NCBI GenBank assembly: GCA_030512295.1 | Contig: JAULSR010000001.1 | Span: 6,347,001-6,411,000 of the forward strand | DNA length: 64,000 bases | DNA from: Bombardia bombarda | Taxonomy: Eukaryota; Ascomycota; Sordariomycetes; Sordariales; Lasiosphaeriaceae | Direction: 5' to 3' | Shown here: positions 49,016-62,554 of the stretch, piece by piece | Layout of the letters: every line of letters starts with the position of its first letter | How positions within the stretch are numbered: the stretch's first letter is position 1 | Translations under genes and position numbers: made by a program | The notes under the pieces: model-generated | Database searches by the model: none | What the model was told of the DNA's origin: nothing | The model's input: only the letters and a program-made list of their open reading frames with translations

Positions 49016-50625
49016 ATGACGGCGACATTCCCAATCCATCCAGTCAATCGGTTTGCGCGAGATAGCGAGCCGGTCAAGCGGCCCAAGGAGTTTGCATGTT
49101 TCTCATACGATGCCAACCACCAATTTCACCTCGGGGACGCGTCCCTGAAGTGGTACTACCCACCCCCACTCGGCACAGACCTGTCCAACGGCTTCGAGAC
49201 CTTTGACAAGCATGACGACAGCCTCGACGAGCATCTCGACAGCTTGCTCGAAACCATTGCGAGCCATGAAAAGGAGACTGCCAAGTCCATCGATGCTCAC
49301 TTTGTCACTTGGCGAGGCATGTTGACCAAGATTATGGCCGCCCCCTTTGAAGACAGAGACGGGTGAGCAGGCTGTTTCTTCTACATGTACACCATATTTG
49401 TATGCATACTCACGATTGAAATGCTACAGCTTCGAGATGAATGCCACCTTGTACCGCGTGCGCAACCCCTCGTAGAGCTCCTCTCTTTTACTAAAGATTC
49501 GTGTCGAGCTAACATGCGTATGCGTTCAAGGATTGCATGTAAGTATAGATGTCACATACGTACTTGTTGTCTTGGTGCTCACAGTAAGGCCAAGTTTTAT
49601 CGAAGAGAACCACCCGTATAAGGAGGCGTCCAGAAGAGCGCAGGATGCGCAGCCCTGGAAGGGTCCTATACCCCAGGAGGTTATGCAGTTCTGGGGTAAC
49701 TAGCTCTCATTTATCCACTACTACTACGTACCTACCCAGTCCATGGACGACCCAACTAACACCGCCAACGTTTCTTATTGTCTAGGCTACAAGTTCGAGA
49801 CACTCTCTACCCTGCCAGCGCCTTGGGGCGAGACGTCTCGAGACTTCATCGAGTCCCGCGACAGCCATATCGTCAACAATAAGGAGCAGTACTGCTCTGT
49901 CGTCCGCACAGGTCTCGGGAAGTCGGTAATATGTCTCGGAGGCGAAGTTGACGCGAGTGAGTTACCCATCAACGAACGCCCCCGGTTGACATCTCATACG
50001 GAATAATGCTAATGCTGAACCCTCATTTCACTTGGTCTAGTCTGGGACTGCAAGCCAATGATCCCGGGCTCACCCATCAACTGGGTCGAGCTCAAGACAT
50101 CGGCAGACATCCGCTCCGACCGCGACATGGACAACTTTGAACGCAAGCTCATGAAGTTCTGGATCCAGTCCTTCCTGCTCGGCGTCCCCAAGATCATCGT
50201 CGGCTTCCGCTCTCGCGACGGCATCTTGGTCAAGATTGACGAAATCGAGACGCAAAACATACCCGCCATAGTGAAGAGGCGAGGCAGGGTGAGGTGGGAC
50301 GGAAACACCTGCATCAACTTTGCTAGCGACTTTCTGGAGTGTAGGCCTACCTTCCTTTCTCGATATCATGTCTTCCTATCATCTTTGCCAGCTAACATCC
50401 GTTGCTCCTCCTATCACAGGGCTCCGTCAAACAATCACCGACGAGGGCGTCTGGAGAATTCGGAGGAAACCAAATTCGCCTCACATCGAGGTGTTCCAGG
50501 TCGAGGAAGTTGGTCACGGCAGCATCCTTACCGAAGACTTTATGAACTGGCGGATAAAGCTTTCCCTAAACCAGTCAAAGCCGCCCGAGCCCGTAGCCGA
50601 GCCAGACACGGCAACAGCGCCGTAA
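49016..50625 (+). CDS. rai1: decapping nuclease Rai1/DXO family
   Basis: Seven exons: 49016-49362, 49430-49457, 49531-49538, 49595-49695, 49786-49956, 50041-50340 and 50420-50625, giving 386 residues with exact frame closure. Exon 3 is only 8 nt (GATTGCAT). It is preceded by a CTAAC branch and CAAG acceptor and followed by a GTAAGT donor, and it yields NATLYR-DC-IFIEENHPYK. Active-site motifs of the family are visible: the GYKFET segment, CLGGEVDAIWD with the catalytic Glu and Asp, and INWVELKTS with the Glu-x-Lys pair. Rai1 removes incomplete 5' caps, has pyrophosphohydrolase activity and stimulates the nuclear exonuclease Rat1/Xrn2. CTAAC branch sites also support introns 4 (49756) and 6 (50392). 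Confidence 0.93.
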
Positions 50626-52141
<1,516 letters not shown>

Positions 52142-52586
52142 CTACCCACTCAACCCACCCCACCTCGCCCTCAACCCATCCGTCCACCTCGCATACAACA
52201 AATCCGATAGCGCCTTGCAGTGCTCCATCCCCGGCACCGCCTGATGCCCCGGGAACTTTGCCTCGAGCGCCATCTTCTCGCGATCCCTCGTCTCCTTTTC
52301 AGGCGACCTTGGCACCGCCGGCGCAGCAGCCCCTCCCCCACCACCAATCCCCGCCCCATCCGGCGCAATGCTGCGTTTCCTCCGATGGCTCATGAGATGC
52401 GGGTTCTCCTGACTCATAATCAGTTTCGACGGGCTGCTAGATGCCGACGACGCCGACGATGGTGTCCCTGTAGCAGCAGAAACAACTGACGATGTCGACG
52501 ACGATGGCCCAGCGCGGTTGTTGTTCTTGACCAGCACTGTGCCATGTGGTGTGCCGTCTATCGATGGTTTATTACTCTGGTGCTGC

Positions 52587-52618
<32 letters not shown>

Positions 52619-54453
52619 GAACAGCGCCGAGCTCAATCTACTATCCCTGCCAACAGCCGCTACCAAGTTCTGCAGCAAGTGATACGCTCCCTCCGGATCT
52701 ACCGAATCCAGGTGCGCAAACGCGTCCGACAGATTTGCCAGCGCCTCGCGCTTTGACGATGTGGCCGTCTGCGCGTGCAGCTCGGCGAGCGAAGGCTCGA
52801 TGGCCTTGTTGTACAGCCTGCGCCCCAGCGCCGCCTCCTTGTTACTGGGCTCGGCTGGGGGGTGCAGGGCGGGCGGCGGGCGGTTTTCGTTTGCCTTGGA
52901 GCTGCTACGGTGATGGCCGCCGCCGCCACCACCGCCGCTGTCGTGCTGTGACGAGGTTGAGCTGTCCGAGGGCACGCGGCGGAACAGACGCATGGTGGAT
53001 CCCGAGTTGCCGAACGACAGGTCGGGCTGCAGCGGCCGCTTGGGAGCTACTGATGCGCGCGGCGAGCCGCCGTTGGACACGTTGGAGACGCGACGTGCCG
53101 AGCCGCGGTGTGCGGTGGCGGACGGGTGGCGCCGTACCGTCGCCTTCCTGACTGTGCTGGGTGTGGTGGGCTGGAGAGGGCCGTCCTTGACGTCCAGGTG
53201 CCGCATGGCGTCCTGGATGGTAGAGGCCGAGGATGGTTTGCGCGATCTGACGGTGCGCTTGGGCAGGGCGACTGATCGCACCGTGTCGAAGACCCACTCG
53301 TCCGAGTCGTCCTTGGGCGAGATGTGATGGAGGGTTTCTTGGTAAAAGACGGGGAGCTTGACGCGGTCCTGCTTCGCGTCCCACATCTGCTTGCGGCTGA
53401 TCAGCTCTTGGAGCGCTTCGACCTTGCCGGCTCTGGAGATGAAGCGATGTTTGAGGAGTTCCTTGGCGGTTGGCCGGTGGTCGGGATCTTTGACTAGACA
53501 TTGGGAGACGAAATCCTTGAACTCTTTGCTGAACTTGCCCTCCAGCTTTGGAGGCGGGTTCTTGGGAATGTGAAACAGAACCTTCATCGGGTGCGTGTTG
53601 GCGTGGGGTGGTTCGCCAAGCGCAAACTCGATTGCCGTGATACCCAGCGACCAGATGTCAGCCTTGAAGTCGTAGCCAGCCTGCTGGATGACTTCTGGGG
53701 CCATCCAGAAGGGGGTGCCGACAAAGGTATTCCGTTGCGACTTCATGTGGGTCAACTGTGCAGCGACGCCGAAGTCTGCGAGCTTGACCTTGCCATTCTC
53801 AGACAAGAGCACGTTCGCAGCTTTGATGTCTCGATGTATCTTGCCCTCCGAGTGTAGGTAGTCGAGGCCGCTAAGAAGCTCGCGGCATATGACGGCGATG
53901 TGTACTTCATTGAAGTTCCCTGGTTTAAGCTGATGCGCGCTTTGTTAGCGGATACTGTGTGGTGTGGTGGTCGCGGGTTTCACGGAGGGCGCAGTGGTAG
54001 GTAGGACTTACCAGGTCGAGGCAGGAACCTCCGCCGAGATACTCCATTACGATCCATAGCTTGTGGCCGCACAAGAAGCTCGCCCTGTATTGTGTGACGT
54101 AGGAGCTGGCGCATGTGCTCAGCACCGAGATCTCCTGTTGGATCTCCTGGATGTCATCTTCGCTGGACTCGAGGTCGATCTGTGGAAGCGCGCACAAGGG
54201 TTAGATTGCTAGTCCATGGAGACTCAGGGTATTAAAAGGGGGCGCATTTACGTGTTTGACAGCAACAGTCTCTCCAGTCGCCTTCTCAATGGCCTTGTAA
54301 ACAACGCCAAAGCTGCCGCCTGTGGTTTTTTGCGCCAGTTAGCAATAGTAACAGTAGAGTGTGTTTTGTAGCAGAGAATATTCGGATTTGGTGCAACTTA
54401 CGTCCCAGTTCCTCCAGCACCTGGTAGTGGCTGGCGACAACCTCGTCTGTCAT
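52142..54453 (-). CDS. Ste20/GCK-III-type Ser/Thr kinase
   Basis: Four exons: 54453-54402, 54319-54252, 54179-54012 and 53929-52142, giving 691 residues with exact frame closure. Introns are 82, 72 and 82 nt. The kinase domain begins near residue 11: glycine loop LGRGSFGVVYKA, Lys39 in VAVKH, HRDIKAANVLL (Asp130), DFGVAAQL (Asp148) and the Ste20-group signature GTPFWMAPEVI. The domain organisation, kinase first with a long regulatory tail, is that of germinal-centre kinases of the MST3/Sps1/Kic1 type, which act upstream of NDR kinases in polarity, septation and wall integrity. The tail is Ser/Pro-rich with a poly-Gln run at about 534-547 and a conserved-looking helical end (KALSDLLYARWTDGLRARWG). 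Which fungal paralogue (MST-1 or Sid1-like) it is remains unsettled. Confidence 0.92.
52579..52618 (-). repeat. CAG repeat coding poly-Gln in the GCK kinase
   Basis: CTG/TTG triplets on the plus strand give about 13 consecutive Gln followed by a His in the regulatory tail. It is a candidate length polymorphism. Confidence 0.9.
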
Positions 54454-55864
54454 GGTGTCTGTCGGGGAGGGGGGCGGCGGGCTGTATGTTGAATGCGCCA
54501 AGGGATTCTCTGCGACGAGACTCTGGATTCTGGATTCTGGATTCTGGATTCTGGATAAATCGAGGCCGCCCAGGTCCACGAGGCCTTGCAGATGCAGATG
54601 TGGATGCGGATGCGCGAGCGAGGATGGGGGAGCGAGGGCGAAACGTCGGACGAAGGGGGTCCCGGTTTGTTGATGAGCAGAGTCCAAGTGCAGTCTATGG
54701 GAGAGCGGGCGCACTGCCTGACATGGATAGTGTATTATTCTAAGGCCTAGCTAAAGCGCTGGTTGTCGGGGTGCTGGACCGCGGGCACGGGCCATTGTTT
54801 ACTTGACGTAGTCTCTGTAGTGCAGTGGTAAGGTGCCGGTGCTGGTTATTAGGTGGGGCCTGGCTTCCTTGTTGACGATTGGCAGGCACCGCAGGGCTGA
54901 TGCGACAAAAAGCAAAAACAAAAGTGAGGCAGGATCTTTTCGTCGCTCAGATAGGCTCGAGATATTTCATGGTGGTTTCCTCGCAGGCGCGTGTCTCTCA
55001 GGATAGAGAATGGAGCTGTGGTCCGTCTCAAACCACCCGCCCACTCGCCAACTTCAAAGGCCGGCTTGCATTGGATTGTAGCGCTTCTGACAGAGTCGCT
55101 CTGCAGTCGAGTCTGCATGCCTCTTGTGCTGCACAGCAACCCGCTCGACCAATGGCAGTACATGGATGCGCACTGGCTCGTCTGGGACGCACCGGGAACG
55201 CACTGGCCCAAACATACACCCCTGCACAATGCTGCATCTTCCAGTGCAGTGTCTTGTCAGGATTCGGCAAGTGGGGCAGGGCTGCTCCTGCCCGCCCTGA
55301 CCGATCTCCCCCCCTGGCTGCGGTTGCCCCTCACAACGAGACAACGCACCGATCGCTGTCCTGTGGTGTCAAGCTTGGGCCCCCTCTAAGCATTGGGCTC
55401 GCGGTGGACCCCCCGGGCGTGGAGCTGTTGACTCGCTCAACACCACTGACCACTCCCATCCGTCCAGGTTTTGAGAACCTGGCAAGTGCCATGATAACAT
55501 CTTCCGCTTATTGCTGCCTTGTCTCTCCCTGTCTCGCACCTCCCTCCGCAAATTGTGGGGGAAGCACTGAACCAGTCAAGCACCAGCACGAGTGAACCAC
55601 CCAATTTGCACCTCTAATTCTACAGTCTGCATCGACCGCATCTCCACGATAATCCCCATCGCCCGCCCTGTATATGGAGCTCCCTCATTTTATATACATA
55701 TTATTCCCACAGCCAGCGGCGCTTTTCGGCCTGGAGCCAGCCTAAGATTGACCTATCCACCCTACGTCACCGCCAACACCACCATCACCACCTCCACAAG
55801 CCCATAACCACGAACCCGAGAGATTCAATTGACCACGACGAACACCCAGACATAGCGAGCCACC
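54454..55864. other. intergenic between divergent promoters
   Basis: This is the shared upstream region of the GCK kinase (-) and cyk3 (+). It includes the 7-mer repeat and a TATATGGA/TATATACATATT AT-rich patch at about 55670-55700, roughly 170-190 bases before the cyk3 start, which may be a TATA region. No gene is supported. Confidence 0.6.
54522..54556. repeat. five exact copies of a 7-mer (TCTGGAT)
   Basis: Five perfect head-to-tail copies lie 69-103 bases upstream of the GCK kinase start codon, probably in its 5' leader. Confidence 0.9.
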
Positions 55865-58800
55865 ATGGTCTTCGCACCCCCGCCCTTGCCCATGCGCTTC
55901 CCGTGCTGGGTCAGAGCTGTCTATTCTTGGGGAGGAGAGGTGTGTGCATGATCGATCCCTTGTGTCCTTGTCGCACACTGCTGTTTCCCCCAAAATCTAT
56001 GCTGACAGTTGCCAACCACTCGCAGTCGAAACGAGATCTCGGATTCATCGAAGGCGACCTGATCGAATGCCTCAATGCTGGAGACGGATCGTGGTGGACT
56101 GGCAGGCTGTGGCGCGACAGGAGGGCAATCGGCTTGTTCCCATCCAATTTTGTCGAGGTTCTGCCCGACACCTTCAGGCCGACAACGAGATCGACCAGCC
56201 CGCTTCCATCGAGCAACACACCCAGCCCCAAGAATACTCCTCAGAAATCGAGAACTTTTCGCAAGCCCTTTGAGGCCTACGCCAAGGCGCCTCACTACAC
56301 AACTGCCAAGATTCCCGAGACGTACAAGGAACAACCTGTTCGGCCACGCGAGACCTCAGCGACCTCTGTCATCAATGCCCCTGCAGCTCCTCCGGCCCCT
56401 GCGGCCCCTGTGGCAGTGGAACGGAGTCCCTCGCCGTTGCCGCCTCTCAACTATCGCCCTCGAGCTAACACCGATTTGAATGTACGCGATCCGTCGCCCC
56501 CCCAAATCCTCGGCCGTGTCGGGAGGCCGACTGCGAGTATGGATATGGGCATCGTCCGTGACGTGAGCCGTGATTTCTCCCCACCGCGAGTTTCTAGTTA
56601 TGACTCCCGAGCGCCATCACCAGCGCCGTCATACAGGCCCTACCGACCCCCACAATCGCAGACACCACAGTTCCAAGAGGTTTCTTACCACCAAGGAGGC
56701 CATGAGAGAGAGGATTCTCCTCCTCCGCCTCCTCCTCCACATCGGCATACTGGGACGCCAAGGCATGGGTCCTCCAACTCGTTCGGTAACCGGTTTAACG
56801 AAGACGCGTCTAGACAAAATCCTAATGGGTCGTTTGGTAGTCGGTTTAATCATGACATGTCGAGGCATAATTCTAATGCGTCCTACAACCACCAGTTCAG
56901 CGAAGACATGTCAAGACATACCTCTAATGCGTCATATAATCGTCCCCCCTCGGGGTATCAAACACCGCGAAAGCCGTCCCCGATCCCAATCCCAATACCG
57001 TCCCCAACCCCATCCCCTAGCGGGCTCTCGAGGATGACTCCATCACCGTTGAGAGAAGCAATGGACCACGTAATGGAACAATTAGATGCACTAGGATCTC
57101 CCCGCAGAACGGACTCTCCGGAGCCGCCCTTTGATCCCTGGTCACCAGAGTCGTTCGACATGGTTCAGCACCGATCAAAGAGAAAACCAGATCAGCTCCG
57201 CCCCAAACATCAACGGGTATAACAAACCATATTGACGAGGGGTATGAGACGTATAGCGGGAGTGGTGGATCGTCTCAGGATCCCACCTTTCATGAGGCGT
57301 TCCAAGAACAGCAGATGCCGCCCGCTCAGCTCAGCAGCTATGTTGAACGGATGGAATCGAGGTTGCGAAACGTATACCAGCAAGCTCCCAGCGTGGTTGA
57401 GACTGATGAGGCGCCTCCACCGCCGCCACCGAAAAACCAGGCCTATGAGAGACCGAAGTCATCCATGGGCATCCAGCCGCAGCAACAACTGCCAGACCAA
57501 AGATTAAGACACAAGAAATCCGCTTATGAGGTCGGCCGACATGTTCTCAACAGAACCTTTACATCAAAAACCAACTCAACGAACGTCACCAATACGTCCG
57601 CCTCAACAGACAGCACAAATCGCAGTTTGATGAGCGGTGTGTCGGCAGGGGGGATTAGCGCCACAAGCGCCGGCAGTCTCGCAAGAAAGAACCAAAGCAG
57701 AGCTCAGAGCGCACTCGGCATGCGAGAATTCGATACGGACCGCCCCGAGACCCCCTTTACAGGCGTCACATACCATAGCAGCCATGCTTCAGGGCAAACG
57801 CAAGTACGACCAAAGTCTCAAATAGACTTTCACGACGACTCACTTGGTGCTTTGGGCGGGTTGGGGGTCTTGTTCAGCCAAAGCCAAAAAAGCAAAACTT
57901 CATCAAGCGAATTCTTGAGTCTGCCAAGACAGGCGTCGCGAGCACTCGCGGTAGCATCGCCACTGCTGGCGCCAGTTCTTCGGCGACTAACCTTTCCCTT
58001 GCAGTGCGGCCAAGTGCCATCACCTCAATATCAGGGGGCACTTTAACTGGCAAATTTGCTCGAGATACCACAAGAGAAATGGGCATGGGTAACGGTGTGG
58101 ACTGGGTCCAGGTTCGGCGGGACGTTAATCGTTCCAATTCTTTGAGTCGAAATGAGCGCAGTGACAGAAAAGACAGGTGTCAGATGCTGGATTATCCAGC
58201 ACTTGACCCTGTGGACGAATTGTACAACAGCATAGACGGAGACGAGGGCGCTGACGGGATGCCCGTGCAAGAGCCGATCAACTACATGAGCATCAACCTC
58301 AGTCAAGTAGACAAGAACTCACGGTTCATAGCTGGCCTTCCCCCAACAACAACAGCAATCACGCTTGCAACGACATATGTCTGCCGGCCATATCGGAGCG
58401 ACGTACAGCGCTTGCGTGCCATCTTTATTTGGGTCGCCGAGAAGATCTGTTGGGAGGAGGATTTCGAAGGGCAGGTGGACACGAGGCGCGTGATCCAGTC
58501 GAAGAGGGGATGCGCCGAGGAGTACGCAGTTCTCGTGCTGGACATGTGTAACGCTATGGGGCTTCCTTGTGAAGTCGTCCGCGGCTACCTCAAGCCACCA
58601 GGAGAGATACCGGATTCCAACCTCGTGCCCCGGTCCAATCACTGGTGGAACGCCGTTCTCGTCGACAATGAATGGCGAATGATAGACTGCTGCCTCGCAA
58701 GCCCATCCAACCCACGGCGCGGCCTATACTCGAGCCACAGCGGCTCCACCGCCGATCCTTTCTGGTTCCTTACCCGGCCGTCCGAGATTTGCTGGACTCA

Positions 58801-59806
58801 CATCCCAGAACACCATGAGCAGCAACATATGTGCCCCCCTGTCGCGCACGAGGTGCTGCTGAATCTTCCCTGTGCATGCCCTCCGTACTTCAAGAACGGT
58901 CTTGAGATGGTGGACTACAACACGTCCCTGACGCGGATCGAGGACCTCGAAATGGTGCACATCAAGTTCAACGTGCCCCCCGACGTCGAGATCGCTGCCG
59001 AGGTAGAGGTGCGCGCATACTCGCGGGACTCGGATGGGGACTTCTTTGAGTCGGGCGACGTGGTCAAGAAGCGCGCACTGGCGCAGGCCGAGTGGTTTGG
59101 CGGCGTCAAACGCTTCACCGTCAAGGCGCTGCTGCCCGGCGACGAAGGGACTGGGGTCCTCAAGGTGTACGCGGGCAAACGCGGCCTGATGCACAGCATC
59201 AAGGATATCCCGCACCCGCTGGCGTTTGCGCTGCCCATCATCCACACGGGGGAGAACCCGCCGTATGAGTTTGTGACGAGACACCCGACACCACACGCCC
59301 AGCGCCATGATATATACGTGGTGCAACCGCAATGTCAGCGCCTGGCGCTCAACAACACGTTTGTCTTTGCCATCCGGCAGCACCCCAGCGCGATGGCGGG
59401 CGCCAGCGCGGGACCACCCTCTGTTGCGGGCAGCGGCCTGGCGAGCCCGATCCCGTTCATGCGGCCTGGTAGTGCCATGAGCATGACGTCGAGCGCGGCA
59501 GGGTCGAACCCCAGCACGCTGAGTAGTGGGAGCGGGTCTTCGGGCGGGTCGAAGAAGCCGGCAAAGTTGGCGATACAGACGCCCGGGGGCAAGATTCTGA
59601 GGCTGATGCGCAAGGAGGAGAGGAGGGGCGTGGGCGTGGGCGCGGCGGTGCGGGGACCGAGTGCGGTTGGCGAGGACGAGGTTGCTGGTGATGGGGGGAC
59701 GTGGGAGACGATTATCAAGTGCTCGGAGCGGGGGACGTGGAGGGGCTTGGTGCTGGCGGATCGGACGGCTAGGTGGTGTGTTTTTGCCGAGTGGGTTTGT
59801 GAGTGA
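55865..59806 (+). CDS. cyk3: cytokinesis protein 3 (Cyk3), frame interrupted in this sequence
   Basis: Exon 1 is 55865-55939 with a CACCATGG start context. After an 86-nt intron, coding runs 56026-59806. An SH3 domain occupies about residues 15-75 (AVYSWGGE-SKRDLGFIEGDL... SWWTGRL...GLFPSNFVEVL). A long Pro/Ser-rich disordered middle follows, then YVERMESRLRNVYQQA, and a transglutaminase-like domain beginning about residue 850. Cyk3 acts at the division site in primary septum formation. The transglutaminase motif reads KRGCAEEYA: Ala sits where the catalytic Cys belongs, while NHWWNAVL and the Asp remain, so it is a pseudoenzyme as in yeast. The frame changes twice: near a C4 run at 57201-57204 (or by a weak 62-nt intron, 57217-57278) and in an A6 run at 57886-57891. 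One extra base at each place gives about 1285 residues. Confidence 0.88.
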
Positions 59807-61648
59807 GTGCATTGGCATTTATTACATGTCTTGGCCGGGTTGGGCCGGGCTGTCTTGTCCCGATTCTCGGTTGCGCTCTGATGGGGATACCATGTTTGTG
59901 GGATATGTACTATGTTGAGTGTGTGTGAGAGAAAGTGAAAAGAGTTGAGAAAGAGATGTAGTGGTGTCTTGTTCGATTTTGTCTCGATTTCAAGTCGAGT
60001 TCTTTTCTTTTTTTCCTCATGTACGCTTAGGGGGGGGCAATCTTGTTGCTTTTTTGCCAGGAGGGGAAAAAACTCGGAGTTTTTTTTAACTTTTTCTTGT
60101 TTCTTTTTCTTGTTCCAGCCTTTGCTTAGTTTTTCTGCCACATTTCTTTTCTTGTTCTTGTTGTTTGTTGTGTAATCAATCTATTCAGGAAGAAGGGGGG
60201 GCAAACTCTGGGTATCGGGTTTAAATATCGGGATGGGAACTGGAGTTCTTGGCGAATTGCATGCACTCACTACCTGTCTGTCTACATACTGATGGGGAGG
60301 GTGGGTGACAAGGGCGTTTTTATAATATATTATTTGTTCTGCTTTTGAGGATTTGCTTGTGAATAACACGTGAGTAAATGAGGTTTGCGGCATACTAGAA
60401 CTAGTACTAGTTTCCATCTTGGCTTGGGGGTTTAAAGTTGCATTTCACAGACGCGAAAGTTTTGTTACTTATTGCTGTGTAATACTACCTGAATGTGTTT
60501 GGTTGTTTTTTAGATAATGAGCATGAGTTGACTGATCTTTTAAAGGATACCACGACGTATATTACTTATTAAGGTACTGTGATTGACTTGGTCGGAAATG
60601 TTGGATTCCGTTCAATCCCACCAATATGTTGCATTACGAGATGAGAACTCGGAGCAATTGAAAGAACAACTGGACGAGTGTATGGTACGTAGGTCATTTC
60701 ACACGATGGAGCATAGAGGAAATGGTGAAACTGAAGAGCAATCGGCAATTTCAGGTTCGATGCTTCAGAGTCTCAAGCTCCCAACCCGGTCGAAACGAGG
60801 GACGGTGCAGGGAACCATTGAAAGAAAACCTGGCAAGTACCCCCGACTTGTTGCCTGTTACTATGCGGGCCCCCGTCCGGAAATGTAAGGTGAAGAAAAT
60901 AGACTTTACTGACAGCGGGTCCAGGCGTGTTACATTCGTGGTCACGTCGCAGTTGGAGGAAGTCGCGATAGTGTAAAATAGTTCGTTGTTGTGAATGGGT
61001 TCACGGCGAAAAAAGGTACGTTTTCGGTTTTGGTTCCATTTTGAATGTGTCTCTCCACTGAAAGAAAGCTTCAACCCTTCACAGTGCAACCTGCCTACAC
61101 AGTACACTAATAACGGAGGACAGGGAATGGATGAGCGGCACCGGCGCCTCCCGCCTCTCGGAAATCGGGACAATGAAACTTAAGCATTGCGCATACGGCA
61201 ATCGATTGGTTTAGAACTTTGCTTTCGATCGAGTGACGTCGGCACACACACACCTAGGCCTAGGCCAGCCCACCCAGCGAATGACTATTAGCGTGACTTT
61301 GCCCGTAGTTGGCAGGTCGCTCGATCGGCTCCGCTCAATTGTCACCGATTGCCCCTGCCTCGGACCGCCCTCGGTGTTGACGCCATGAATGCAGTGGTGG
61401 GCCATTGGACGGAATAGTTACGACTTGATTACGACAAAACCACCAACTGCACTGGTCCTATTCACCGTCGACTAAACAAATCGCGGAAAGAACCGCGCTT
61501 AGCCGATAGCCGTCGTTGACTCATTCGATCCTTCCTCTATAACCCGTCAACTCTAGTAAAAGGCCGACATCCCCCCTCCTTCTACTATTCCTAATCCTAC
61601 CTCTACACTTTCCCCTCCTCCCATCCAAGACCGACAGCAACAGCAACA
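59807..61648. other. intergenic
   Basis: This is the 3' flank of cyk3 and the promoter of caf16. It has T-rich stretches at 60000-60160 and a CCTAGGCCTAGG palindrome at about 61253-61264. A 101-codon open frame at 60583-60888 matches nothing known. Confidence 0.6.
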
Positions 61649-62554
61649 ATGGCCTCCTCCCTCGACCTCGCGCCGGCCTCGCAGCCCCCGCCGACGGTGC
61701 AGACCATCGACCTGACCTACACCTTCCCCGACCGCAGCAACGGGGTCTCACACATCTCGCTCTCGCTGCCGTCGCGCTCGCGCACCCTGCTTATCGGGGC
61801 CAACGGCGCCGGCAAGACGACGCTGCTGCGCCTGCTCGCCGGCAAGCGGCTCGCCCCGCGCGGCACCATCAAGGTCTCGGACATGGACCCCTTCACCGAC
61901 GGGCTCGCCGGCGTCACCTACCTCGGGCTCGAGTGGGTGCTCAACGCCATCGTGCGCACCGACATCGGCGTCGAGGAGCTGCTGCGCTCCGTCGGCGGCG
62001 ACAGCTACCCGGCGCGCCGCGACGAGCTGGTGGCGGTCCTCGACATCGACACGTCGTGGCGCATGCACGCCGTGTCGGACGGCGAGCGCCGCCGCGTCCA
62101 GCTCGCCATGGGCCTCATCCGCCCTTGGACCGTCCTGCTGCTCGACGAGATCACGGTCGATCTGGACGTGTGGAGCCGGTCGCAGTTTTTGGGCTGGCTG
62201 CGCAGGGAGACGGAGGTGCGCGAGTGCACGATTGTGTATGCGACGCATATTCTGGATAACCTGGCCGGGTGGCCGACGCATCTGGTACATATGCATATGG
62301 GCACTGTCAAGGGGTGGGGCGAGGCGGACGCTATGCTCAAGGAGGCGGACGAGGTCGCTGCCAAGGGGGGCCGCGTGGGGCCGGAGGGGAATAGCAGGCT
62401 CGGCGAGCTGGTGCTGAGGTGGCTGAGGGATGATTTGCAGGACAGAGGCCCCAGGAGCCAGAATGCGCGCGGGCCCGAAGGGTGGAGTTATAGGATTACG
62501 GGCATTGGCGGGTATGGGTTTGAGCCTAAGCTGGGGAAGGAGGAGGAGGCTTAG
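61649..62554 (+). CDS. caf16: soluble ABC ATPase Caf16
   Basis: A single exon of 301 residues; the start ATG follows CAGCAACA. It is one nucleotide-binding domain without membrane segments. Walker A is GANGAGKTT (about 51-59), the ABC signature VSDGERRRVQ replaces the usual LSGGQ, and Walker B is VLLLDEIT. The H-loop His is in IVYATHILDN. The altered signature and the size match the Caf16 branch (ABCI type), reported in yeast as a factor associated with the CCR4-NOT complex and transcription. Its true role is poorly known. GC content is high compared with flanking DNA, as is usual for coding sequence here. The gene is convergent with the Mis6-like gene, 327 bases away. Confidence 0.88.
   Translation: MASSLDLAPASQPPPTVQTIDLTYTFPDRSNGVSHISLSLPSRSRTLLIGANGAGKTTLLRLLAGKRLAPRGTIKVSDMDPFTDGLAGVTYLGLEWVLNAIVRTDIGVEELLRSVGGDSYPARRDELVAVLDIDTSWRMHAVSDGERRRVQLAMGLIRPWTVLLLDEITVDLDVWSRSQFLGWLRRETEVRECTIVYATHILDNLAGWPTHLVHMHMGTVKGWGEADAMLKEADEVAAKGGRVGPEGNSRLGELVLRWLRDDLQDRGPRSQNARGPEGWSYRITGIGGYGFEPKLGKEEEA

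Noticed and set aside
60583..60888. 101-codon plus-strand open frame
   Set aside because: No resemblance, no splice extension, and partly open on the opposite strand.
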